The notes below the pieces were generated by a model. The model was not told the DNA's origin and did no database searches. It worked only from the letters and a program-made list of their open reading frames with translations. Positions 26,998-34,755 of a stretch of 63,608 bases of DNA are shown in pieces; position 1 is the first letter of the stretch, and each line of letters begins with the position of its first letter. The translations under genes and the position numbers were made by a program. This DNA comes from Sediminibacterium sp. (GTDB lineage Bacteria > Bacteroidota > Bacteroidia > Chitinophagales > Chitinophagaceae): the NCBI GenBank assembly GCA_028687975.1, contig JAQTZD010000007.1, positions 1 through 63,608 of the forward strand, read 5' to 3'.

Positions 26998-28317
26998 TTA
27001 CAATCCAAACAAGCCGCTATTCAGCAACTGCAGGGTTTTGTTTTTTTCACTTCCGGGAACCAGCAAAGAAATGTTGTGCGGGCTGCCACCATAGCTTACC
27101 ATAGTAACAGGCACATCTCTTAACGCATCAAAGAGCAACTGCAGCACATGTTCGGTCTGGGCAATTTCATTTCCGACAATTGATACAATGGTCTGCTTTT
27201 TTTCTATATCTACGGTTCCAAATGGTTCCAGTTCTTTTACGATCTGCGCCAGGAAATGATCATTATCGATGGTAACGGATACCGCCACTTCCGAAGTGGT
27301 GATCATATCGATAGAGGTCTTGTACTTCTCAAACACTTCAAATACCTTCCGCAGGAATCCATACGCCAGCAACATTCTGCTGCTCTTGATCTTGATGGCT
27401 ATAATGCCGTCTTTGGCAGCCACTGCTTTTACACCCACACTACCTGCTTCCTTGGTAATGACAGTACCGGGCGCATCTGGTTGCATGGTATTCAGCAAAC
27501 GCACGGGAACATTTTCCTGCTGCGCAGGCCAGATACAGGTAGGGTGCAGGATTTTGGCCCCAAAATAAGCCAGCTCCGCAGCTTCATCAAAGCTCAGTTG
27601 CTCAATGGCCACGGTTTTGGATACCACGCGGGGATCATTGTTGTGCATACCATCGATGTCGGTCCAGATTTCACATACCGTTGCATGAGATGCTGCTGCT
27701 ACCAGCGAAGCAGTATAATCGCTTCCGCCTCTTTTCAGGTTGTCTACTTCTCCCCTGGCATTGCGGCAGATATATCCCTGGGTAACCAGTATTTTTTTAT
27801 CGCTATGCAGTTTCAGCTGTTCTGCCAGTTTTACTTTAATCATATCCAGCTGTGGTTCTTCGTTGGCATCGATCAGCATGAATTCCAGTGCTGGCAACAA
27901 TGCATGGTCAATCCCTTTTTCTTCGAGATACACACAAAACAGTTTGGTACTCATCAGTTCGCCCTGTGCCAGGATATCCTTGTTCAGCGCTTCACTGAAA
28001 GAAATGCGCAGGATGATGCGCAGAAATTCAAAATGCTCTGCGATAACTGCATTTGCTTTTGTTCTGCAGGCTTCTGTAACAACCAGCTGCTGAATAAAAT
28101 TTTTATAGTGTTCCAGTAACAGATCGATCCTGTTTTCAGCTGCCCTGCGATCTCCTGCTGCCAGGTGATTGCTGATTTCCACCAAGGCATTGGTGGTGCC
28201 ACTCAGGGCACTCAATACAACGATCTTCTGTGTATTATCTTTCGTAATTAATTGTGCTACTTCGTGCATACGTTCCGGCTTTCCCACACTGGTGCCTCCG
28301 AACTTCATAACTTTCAT
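26998..28317 (-). CDS. lysC: aspartate kinase (monofunctional)
   Basis: 439 residues. The start MKVMKFGGTSVG contains the ATP-site KFGGTS motif, RGGSDYTAS is the GGSD aspartate-binding loop, and the C-terminal third holds two ACT regulatory domains (about 300-439). It phosphorylates L-aspartate, the first step to lysine, threonine and methionine; the ACT domains imply feedback control by lysine or threonine. No homoserine dehydrogenase is fused to it. No leader-peptide or lysine-riboswitch pattern was seen in the 73 bases upstream. metX and metZ of the methionine branch lie 27 kb away. Confidence 0.94.
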   Translation of the reverse strand: MKVMKFGGTSVGKPERMHEVAQLITKDNTQKIVVLSALSGTTNALVEISNHLAAGDRRAAENRIDLLLEHYKNFIQQLVVTEACRTKANAVIAEHFEFLRIILRISFSEALNKDILAQGELMSTKLFCVYLEEKGIDHALLPALEFMLIDANEEPQLDMIKVKLAEQLKLHSDKKILVTQGYICRNARGEVDNLKRGGSDYTASLVAAASHATVCEIWTDIDGMHNNDPRVVSKTVAIEQLSFDEAAELAYFGAKILHPTCIWPAQQENVPVRLLNTMQPDAPGTVITKEAGSVGVKAVAAKDGIIAIKIKSSRMLLAYGFLRKVFEVFEKYKTSIDMITTSEVAVSVTIDNDHFLAQIVKELEPFGTVDIEKKQTIVSIVGNEIAQTEHVLQLLFDALRDVPVTMVSYGGSPHNISLLVPGSEKNKTLQLLNSGLFGL

Positions 28318-28390
28318 AAGATCCTTCAGTTTTGTATTGGTAAAATGTATATGGAATGCAAATGTAACTTACCTGCGTGAGATTAACAGG

Positions 28391-29251
28391 CTATAATCCA
28401 AACGGGCGTTGGTTTTCGCAACTTATGGCCGGACCCGGATCCACTTTAAAATAGCGGCAGAAATATTTGTAATAATTTAATCTGTATGCGGCTTTTTGCG
28501 AGTTTGTTCCGCCACATTCAATGCCGCCATTGATCACATTCATCACTGCACCAAAGCCGGGAAGCCTTCCGGCAATGCTGTCTTTTTTTTCCGGAATCCA
28601 TTTACCAGACATGATTTCATGGCAGGAAGGCTTGGGGTATTGTGGGGTAATCCAGAACCAGATGGCCGAGGCAAAACTCAGTACCGGGTCGGTTACCAGC
28701 AAAGCAGGATTGTTTAAGAGAATCTGCTGCTTTTTAAAATAAAAGCTGCTGAATTGCGCATAATTATAGTTCCAGCTCAACTGAATAGGACCCCTTCCGT
28801 GATAAGATTGTCCGGCAACTGGCGGAAATAATTTTTTAGTGGTATCACTGTAATGGTCGCATCCTCCCGAACAGCCCTTTTCTTCTACAAAATAAAGTCC
28901 CCAGGCAAAATAGCCACCCGGCGCTTCATCCCATCCGCCGCTGGTTTCATGAGCAATATTGGCCAGGAATGCAGCCAGCTCTCTTTTTTTCTGAACAGTG
29001 GAACCTTTTGACAAAAAGCCGGGGAACCGTTTTGCTGCTTTAATAAAAGCGTCATAGGAATAAAAATCTTTTGTTGGAACAGACGCATCGTAACCGGCTC
29101 TGTTTTTTGAAACTGAATACCGATTCGGAAACAGTTGGTTCCATTGTTTCCTGCTCAGGTATTTGCTTACCGGTGGCAGGGATTGCGCATGCAGCGCTAC
29201 CACGGCCATACAGGCGATCAAGAGGAAACCATATCGGAAAAAACGAATCAT
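28391..29251 (-). CDS. secreted glycoside hydrolase family 19 chitinase
   Basis: 286 residues with a signal peptide (about 1-23, ending in LHAQ). GH19 features are the catalytic glutamate in ANIAHETSGGW (E102), the segment GQSYHGRGPIQLSWNYNY, and NGGIECGG. GH19 enzymes cleave beta-1,4-N-acetylglucosamine polymers with inversion, and some act on peptidoglycan. The protein is a bare catalytic domain with no sorting or carbohydrate-binding module. Its ATG overlaps the stop of the Ldh-type gene upstream (TAATG), so the two are translationally coupled even though their functions look unrelated. Confidence 0.92.
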   Translation of the reverse strand: MIRFFRYGFLLIACMAVVALHAQSLPPVSKYLSRKQWNQLFPNRYSVSKNRAGYDASVPTKDFYSYDAFIKAAKRFPGFLSKGSTVQKKRELAAFLANIAHETSGGWDEAPGGYFAWGLYFVEEKGCSGGCDHYSDTTKKLFPPVAGQSYHGRGPIQLSWNYNYAQFSSFYFKKQQILLNNPALLVTDPVLSFASAIWFWITPQYPKPSCHEIMSGKWIPEKKDSIAGRLPGFGAVMNVINGGIECGGTNSQKAAYRLNYYKYFCRYFKVDPGPAISCENQRPFGL

Positions 29252-30327
29252 TACAACCCTTTCATATTAAAAAGCATGCCAGTTTGCTTCAGGTCTTCCA
29301 CCACGGGGTCCAGCAAAGGTATACCAGCTGTTCTTCTTTCTGCTTCGATTTCCCGTTCCGGATCACCCGGTATCAGCACCCGATCCTGTTCTGGTGCGGG
29401 TTGGGCCTGTCGGAAGCGCTTGATCCATTGATCCATATGCTGTTTGAATTCATCGGCTGGCCGGAACGCGTCTACGCGCATGGCGCCGAAGAAATGTCCC
29501 AACCCTTTGCCCGGCATATTTTCGGGCATGGGTACATACGCTGGAAACGGCGGCGCCCAGGGACCATAAGATGCCCCGCTCAGTACAGCCGAAAAAATAT
29601 CTACAATACTGCCCAATGCGTACCCCTTGTGACTGCCATGTTCGCGATCGCTGCCCAAAGGAAGCAGGGCGCCTTTTTTCCTGAGGATATTGGCATCGGT
29701 ACTGGGTTGTCCGTTTTCGTCCTGCACCCAACCCAGCGGCGCTTCTGCCTGCTTGCGCTGCAGGATTTCCAGTTTACCATTGGCCGCTGTAGTGGTGGCC
29801 ATATCTGCCACAAAGGGTGGTTCCGTTCCTGCAGGCACCGCTACTGCAATTGGATTGGTGCCCAGCATTCTTTCCACGGAAAATGTGGGGGCTACCAATG
29901 CACTGGCATTGGTCATGGCCATCCCGATCATATCCTGCTGCAGGGCCATCATGGCATGATAACCTGCTATCCCGAAGTGATTGGAGTTTTGCACGCTCAC
30001 CCATCCGGTACCTACCTGTTTGGCCTTATCGATGGCCACCTGCATGGCAAAGGGTGCCACCACCAGGCCCAGACCCGCATCCCCATCTATCACTGCAGTG
30101 GAGGGGGTTTCATGAATGATGCGTATAGTAGGAGTTGCATTGATCCGCTGAGCTTGCCACAAGCGCACATATCCGCTAAGCCGGGCCACACCATGGCTGT
30201 CGATGCCCCGGAGATCGGCCGACAACAATACTTCTGCTGCAGTGGTTGCATCTGTTTTGCTGCAACCCATTGCCAGGAAAACATCCTGTGTAAACCGGTA
30301 CAATTGTTCGTAGGAAAATACCTGCAT
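29251..30327 (-). CDS. Ldh-family (malate/L-lactate/ureidoglycolate type) NAD(P)-dependent oxidoreductase
   Basis: 358 residues. It belongs to the sulfolactate/malate dehydrogenase family, not the Rossmann LDH family: LLSADLRGIDSHGVARLSGY near the start holds the conserved histidine, followed by VSVQNSNHFGIAGYHAM, NPIAVAVPAGT and the DREHGSHKGYALGSIVDIF stretch with the conserved lysine. Members oxidise 2-hydroxyacids. Which acid is used here cannot be read from sequence. It begins after the ssb terminator and ends in TAATG with the chitinase gene. Confidence 0.88.
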   Translation of the reverse strand: MQVFSYEQLYRFTQDVFLAMGCSKTDATTAAEVLLSADLRGIDSHGVARLSGYVRLWQAQRINATPTIRIIHETPSTAVIDGDAGLGLVVAPFAMQVAIDKAKQVGTGWVSVQNSNHFGIAGYHAMMALQQDMIGMAMTNASALVAPTFSVERMLGTNPIAVAVPAGTEPPFVADMATTTAANGKLEILQRKQAEAPLGWVQDENGQPSTDANILRKKGALLPLGSDREHGSHKGYALGSIVDIFSAVLSGASYGPWAPPFPAYVPMPENMPGKGLGHFFGAMRVDAFRPADEFKQHMDQWIKRFRQAQPAPEQDRVLIPGDPEREIEAERRTAGIPLLDPVVEDLKQTGMLFNMKGL

Positions 30328-30385
30328 TCCGTGAATTTATGTTTTTGCAAATTTACCGTTCTGCTACCGAATCGTTGCTGCAAAT

Positions 30386-30412
30386 AAAAAAGGATGGCAA
30401 GCCATCCTTTTT
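30386..30412 (-). terminator. intrinsic terminator of ssb
   Basis: AAAAAAGGATGGC (30386-30398) and GCCATCCTTTTT (30401-30412) form a stem with a two-base gap. On the minus strand the stem ends in T residues. It lies 30 bases beyond the ssb stop codon. Confidence 0.8.
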
Positions 30413-30442
30413 GTATAGATCATTTCATCAGTCCGTTGCGGA

Positions 30443-30874
30443 TTAGAAAGGAAGATCATCGAATGCTTCCGTGATATCGGAGGCTGCCGGTGCAGAAGGC
30501 TGTGAAGCTACTGCAGGTGCTGGCTGATACCCGCCGCCGGTACTTCCACCTTCGCCGGATCTGCTTCCCAATAACTGTACGCTGGAAACGCGCAGAGATA
30601 GTGTTGCACCATTTACCCCTTCCTTGGTGGTATAGGTTCTTACATCGGGCTGACCTTCTACATAAACCTGTGTTCCTTTTTTCAGATAAGGAGCAATACC
30701 GGTTCTTTCGGTCCAATAAGCACAATCCACCCAAATGGTTTTGTCTTTCTGGTTACCCTGTGCATCCTTATAGCGCTCTGTATGAGCCACGGTGAAGTTG
30801 ATTACATTTCTGCCACTAACGGTATTCAAAACTGCATCCCTGCCCAGATTACCGATTGCTGTTAACTTGATCAT
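30443..30874 (-). CDS. ssb: single-stranded DNA-binding protein
   Basis: 143 residues. The OB-fold starts MIKLTAIGNLGRDAVLNTV and includes WVDCAYWTERTGIAPYLKKGTQVYVEGQ. A glycine-, serine-, alanine- and proline-rich linker (about 108-130) follows, then the acidic tail ITEAFDDLPF that recruits partner proteins. It coats single-stranded DNA during replication, repair and recombination. The 248 bases between its start and mnmA hold no gene that I can see. Confidence 0.95.
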   Translation of the reverse strand: MIKLTAIGNLGRDAVLNTVSGRNVINFTVAHTERYKDAQGNQKDKTIWVDCAYWTERTGIAPYLKKGTQVYVEGQPDVRTYTTKEGVNGATLSLRVSSVQLLGSRSGEGGSTGGGYQPAPAVASQPSAPAASDITEAFDDLPF

Positions 30875-31097
30875 AGTATTGTTTTTATAAAAATTCGAAA
30901 AATGAAATTAAGTAAATGCGTATTAACCCCGTCTAAAAGTTTTTTAACACGGTTTCTGCTACTTTTTCCGGCTTCTGCCTCCCACCAGGCCACCCTTTGA
31001 GCCTGTTTGGGACCCGAAAGCGCATTTTTTTCGCTTTTCGACAGGGTGTAGCAGCCCGGAGAGGCCTGCCTGCCCGGCTTTATTAGTTCAGTTGTTC

Positions 31098-31105
31098 TAC
31101 TTTTG
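31098..31105 (+). promoter_or_regulatory. TAnnTTTG promoter box of mnmA
   Basis: TACTTTTG fits TAnnTTTG and lies 17 bases before the mnmA ATG at 31123. The -33 region is not clear. Confidence 0.45.
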
Positions 31106-31122
31106 CATAAAGTAGCGTTACC

Positions 31123-32232
31123 ATGAGTCGTAAAGGAAAAGTGTTGGTAGCCATGAGTGGTGGTATTGATAGTACTGTTACGGCCCTCATGCTCCACAAT
31201 GAAGGATATGAAGTGATCGGCATTACCATGAAAACATGGGATTATGCCAGCAGTGGCACCAGCAGCAAGGAAACCGGCTGCTGCAATATAGATTCTTTCA
31301 ATGATGCCCGACAGGCAGCTGTGCACCACGGATTTCCGCATTTTATCCTGGACATTCGCGAAGAGTTTGGCGATTTCGTCATCGAGAATTTTGTAGACGA
31401 ATATATTGCAGGACGCACCCCCAACCCCTGTGTGATGTGCAATACCCACATTAAATGGCGTGCACTGCTGAAAAGAGCCAATGCACTGGATTGTGAATTC
31501 ATTGCCACGGGTCATTATGCCAAAATTCACCGGCATACCAACGACCGTTATTATATCAGTAAAGGACTGGACGAAACCAAAGACCAGAGTTATGTGCTTT
31601 GGGGACTGGACCAGGAGCTGCTGAGCCGGACCATGCTGCCCCTGGGTGGCTACCACAAAACGGAGATCCGTCAGATGGCCATGGACATGGGCTATCCGGA
31701 GCTCGCCAAAAAAAGTGAGAGTTATGAAATCTGTTTTGTACCCGACAACGACTACCGTGGTTTTTTAAAAAACCGCGTACCCGGTCTCGAAGAAAAAGTA
31801 GCGGGTGGCTGGTTTGTAGACAAAACCGGAAAAAAACTGGGACAGCACAAAGGTTATCCATTTTATACCATTGGGCAGCGCAAGGGACTGGAGATTGCCA
31901 TGGGCAAGCCCGTTTATGTTACCTCCATCGATCCGGATACCAATACCGTTGTATTGGGAGAAGAAGCCGATCTGGAACAAAACGACATGCTGGTAGGCAA
32001 ACTCAACATGATCAAATACGACTGCATCACCGAAGGCATGGAAGCCATCACCCGGATCCGTTACAAAGACAAGGGTTCCCTGAGCCACCTGTACAATTCA
32101 GAGAATGGGCTAAGGGTTCGGTTTTATGAAAACGTAAAGAGCATTGCTCCCGGACAAAGTGCGGTATTTTACGAAGGCAACGATGTAATTGGCGGCGGAA
32201 TCATCCAGCGCGGTGAACTGGTGCTTTCTTAA
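31123..32232 (+). CDS. mnmA: tRNA-specific 2-thiouridylase
   Basis: 369 residues. The PP-loop ATP site is AMSGGIDSTV, the first catalytic cysteine is in NPCVMCN, ETKDQSYVLWGL is conserved, and the second catalytic cysteine is in SYEICFVPDNDY. It installs sulfur on uridine 34 of Glu, Gln and Lys tRNAs using persulfide sulfur. Full length for the family. The stop codon overlaps the end of the converging methylase gene by 4 bases. Confidence 0.96.
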   Translation: MSRKGKVLVAMSGGIDSTVTALMLHNEGYEVIGITMKTWDYASSGTSSKETGCCNIDSFNDARQAAVHHGFPHFILDIREEFGDFVIENFVDEYIAGRTPNPCVMCNTHIKWRALLKRANALDCEFIATGHYAKIHRHTNDRYYISKGLDETKDQSYVLWGLDQELLSRTMLPLGGYHKTEIRQMAMDMGYPELAKKSESYEICFVPDNDYRGFLKNRVPGLEEKVAGGWFVDKTGKKLGQHKGYPFYTIGQRKGLEIAMGKPVYVTSIDPDTNTVVLGEEADLEQNDMLVGKLNMIKYDCITEGMEAITRIRYKDKGSLSHLYNSENGLRVRFYENVKSIAPGQSAVFYEGNDVIGGGIIQRGELVLS

Positions 32233-33446
32233 CAACCATCTGCAACAACCGGTTTAATTTTTTTCGAATCAACGGGTTTGTGCAACAAAGCGGCAAACAT
32301 GGTGTCTGCCTTTTGCGTATATCCCCTGATCAGTTGTTGCTTAACCAGTTCCAGGCCCTGCTGTTCCTTTAGCTGTGCCACAATGCCTTCATTTTCTTTT
32401 GCAAAAACGGAGCAGGTAATGTACAACAGATAGCCTCCTGGCTTCAATGCAGTAACCACATTGGAACTGATTTTTTGTTGCAGGTCCTGAAAATGCGCTA
32501 TTTGCTTTTCATCAAAAAAACAAAGTTGTTCCGGCGTACGCCCCCAGGTTCCGCTTCCGGAACAGGGTGCATCGCAGATGATCAGATCAAAGCGTTCTGA
32601 TGGCAACTGATCCTGTTTGGTGAGATCGGCGCTGAACTTTCTGTAGGTATTGATTCCTGCCCGATGAAAGCGTTGCTCCAGGTTGTGCAGCATGGAGGGC
32701 CGCAGATCGGAAACAGTTAAACGGATATTGCCCAGTATGTCTTTCGCAAGAATAGATTTTCCTCCGCTTGCGGCGCAGCAATCCCATACCGACACCGGTG
32801 CAGCCCATTCCTGCTTTAGCAGTTCCAGTAATTCACCTACCCGCTGCGAACTGTAATCCTGCACAACCGCTTCACGGTCTGTTTCAATAATCCCTTCGAG
32901 GTTGGTGCCATTGGGGAGTGCCAGTGCAGTATCGGAAAGGGCAACAAACGGAACACCCGAAGTGGTTAATGCTGCCTTCAATAATTTGGCTTTCCCTGGC
33001 CGTGTGCGCAGAAAAAGATCCGGCTGTACCAGATGCGAAGCACTGAATAATGCAGCGTCCATATCTGCAGAAAGGGCTTCGTGAAATGGAAATATATTTT
33101 TACTGCTAAAGTTGGGATATAGGGTTGCTGCATAATCCAGCCGTTGCTGCAACAGTGCGGGCCAATGCCCCAGCCAGCTTTCGCTGTAGAGTTCCGCCCA
33201 TTCTGAAGAGGCATCATTGCAACAGTAAACAGCCAGTCGGATGGCATCTTCAGCAGGAAGCGTTCTTGCAGCAAGCCCCAGCCTGAAATAATAATAACAG
33301 AGCCGGGCAATATATTTCCGGTCTTTGGAACCGAACTTTTTATGCTGTGCAAAATATTGCTTCAGGAAAGCAGCCAGCGGAACAGATCCGTTGTAAGCCT
33401 GCAAAAGCGCAGCCGCCGATTTTACATATTGTTGTGCGTACCTCAT
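32229..33446 (-). CDS. RsmB/NOL1/NOP2/Sun-family RNA cytosine-5 methyltransferase
   Basis: 405 residues. An N-terminal helical NusB-like part (about 1-150) precedes a SAM-dependent methylase with VWDCCAASGGKSI (motif I), LIICDAPCSGSGTWGR (motif IV with the first catalytic cysteine), and TCSVFAKENEG (motif VI with the second cysteine). The family methylates cytosines in 16S rRNA or tRNA. In Bacteroidota the target of this form is not certain, so I leave the gene unnamed. A terminator belonging to odhB lies just upstream of its start. Confidence 0.88.
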   Translation of the reverse strand: MRYAQQYVKSAAALLQAYNGSVPLAAFLKQYFAQHKKFGSKDRKYIARLCYYYFRLGLAARTLPAEDAIRLAVYCCNDASSEWAELYSESWLGHWPALLQQRLDYAATLYPNFSSKNIFPFHEALSADMDAALFSASHLVQPDLFLRTRPGKAKLLKAALTTSGVPFVALSDTALALPNGTNLEGIIETDREAVVQDYSSQRVGELLELLKQEWAAPVSVWDCCAASGGKSILAKDILGNIRLTVSDLRPSMLHNLEQRFHRAGINTYRKFSADLTKQDQLPSERFDLIICDAPCSGSGTWGRTPEQLCFFDEKQIAHFQDLQQKISSNVVTALKPGGYLLYITCSVFAKENEGIVAQLKEQQGLELVKQQLIRGYTQKADTMFAALLHKPVDSKKIKPVVADGC

Positions 33447-33460
33447 TCGCCGATAAAATT

Positions 33461-33484
33461 AAAGCTCACCGGTGAGTGAGCTTT
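33461..33484 (-). terminator. intrinsic terminator of odhB
   Basis: AAAGCTCAC (33461-33469) pairs perfectly with GTGAGCTTT (33476-33484) around a six-base loop. On the minus strand an AATTTTAT tract follows. It lies 28 bases beyond the odhB stop. Confidence 0.8.
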
Positions 33485-33511
33485 AAATATTTTATACTAA
33501 CCTGTGTTGAA

Positions 33512-34732
33512 TTATAATTCCAGCAATGCTTTCACCGGATCTTTGCCCATCAGCAGCAGTTCCGGACTTTCCAGCAATTCCTTCACCCTTACCAGGAAGC
33601 TCACGCTCTCTCTTCCGTCGATGATGCGGTGATCGTAGCTCAGCGCAATGTACATCATGGGGCGGATCACCACCTGGCCGTTCACAGCCATCGGACGTTC
33701 CTGAATTTTATGCATACCCAGAATAGCGCTCTGCGGAATATTGATGATTGGTGTGCTCATCAGGCTGCCAAACACACCACCATTGGTGATGGTGAAAGTT
33801 CCGCCCTGCAGTTCTTCTGCGGTCAGTTTGCTGTCTCTTGCTTTGCCGGCCAGTACCAGTACCGCTTTCTCAATCTCCGCCATACTCAGGCTTTCCACGT
33901 TGCGGATCACCGGTACAGTAAGCCCCCTGGGGGTACTAACGGCAATGCTGATATCTGCATAGTCGTGGTAAATAATCTGATCTCCGTCTATATACGCATT
34001 TACAGAAGGCCATTCGCCCAGTGCAATGGCACAGGCTTTGGCAAAAAAGCTCATGAAGCCCAGATTTACACCGTGGCTTTCCTTGAATTTATCCTTGAAG
34101 GTTTTACGAACCTCCATGATGCGGGTCATGTCTACTTCATTGAAAGTAGTAAGCATGGCCGTAGTGTTCTTGGATTCCACCAGTCTTCTGCTGATGGTTT
34201 TGCGCAGCGCACTCATTTTTTCCTGGCGAACAGTTCTGCCGAAAAGCGCTCCGCCTTCCACAAATGCTTTTTTACCCGGATTAGAAATGGCTTCCAGTAC
34301 ATCCTGCTTCATGATTTTTCCACCCACACCGGAAGGCGTAATGGATTTGGTATCTATCTTTTTATCTGCAATGATGGCGGATGCCACCGGTGTAGCTTTT
34401 ACTTCATTGGGAACAGCCGTTACCGGCGCTTCATTCACAACAGGTCTGGCAGCTTCGGCCTTCGGAGCGGCGGGTGCAGCAGCGCCTTCGGGCTTGGCAG
34501 CGGTTTCATCAATCTTTGCCAATACATCTCCGATATGCAATGTATCTCCTTCCTTACCAACAGTGTTCAGAATGCCTGCTTTTTCGGCATTCACTTCAAA
34601 AGTGGCTTTCTCACTTTCCAGTTCGGCAATCACTTCGTCCCGTTCCACCCACTCGCCGTTTTGCTTAGTCCACTTCAACAGCGTTACTTCGCTGATAGAC
34701 TCTCCTACTGTTGGTACTTTTATCTCGATCAT
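33512..34732 (-). CDS. odhB: dihydrolipoyllysine-residue succinyltransferase (E2 of 2-oxoglutarate dehydrogenase)
   Basis: 406 residues in three parts. The N-terminal lipoyl domain (about 1-78) has [11 protein letters not shown] with the lipoylated lysine. An Ala/Pro-rich linker leads to an E3/E1-binding domain with [15 protein letters not shown]. The catalytic domain (about 170-406) ends with [17 protein letters not shown], containing the active-site histidine and aspartate. It carries the succinyl group in the TCA-cycle complex. The gene follows sucA after 23 bases and is closed by a terminator. Confidence 0.96.
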   Translation of the reverse strand: MIEIKVPTVGESISEVTLLKWTKQNGEWVERDEVIAELESEKATFEVNAEKAGILNTVGKEGDTLHIGDVLAKIDETAAKPEGAAAPAAPKAEAARPVVNEAPVTAVPNEVKATPVASAIIADKKIDTKSITPSGVGGKIMKQDVLEAISNPGKKAFVEGGALFGRTVRQEKMSALRKTISRRLVESKNTTAMLTTFNEVDMTRIMEVRKTFKDKFKESHGVNLGFMSFFAKACAIALGEWPSVNAYIDGDQIIYHDYADISIAVSTPRGLTVPVIRNVESLSMAEIEKAVLVLAGKARDSKLTAEELQGGTFTITNGGVFGSLMSTPIINIPQSAILGMHKIQERPMAVNGQVVIRPMMYIALSYDHRIIDGRESVSFLVRVKELLESPELLLMGKDPVKALLEL

Positions 34733-34755
34733 AATTTTTTATTTCCGGGTAAACA

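Noticed and set aside
28318..28390. Possible lysine riboswitch upstream of lysC
   Set aside because: Only 73 bases, with no long-range pairing or conserved core.
29071..30387. 438-codon plus-strand frame opposite the Ldh-type gene
   Set aside because: It is rich in Cys and His from reversed codons and has no known domain; the minus-strand gene is clearly real.
30875..31122. 248-base gap between ssb and mnmA as a small-RNA or gene location
   Set aside because: No open frame of worth and no convincing fold beyond a weak CGAAAAGCG-type hairpin; it is a divergent promoter region.
30871..31656. Long minus-strand frame opposite the start of mnmA
   Set aside because: Its sequence is a shadow of the well-supported mnmA gene and shows no domain.
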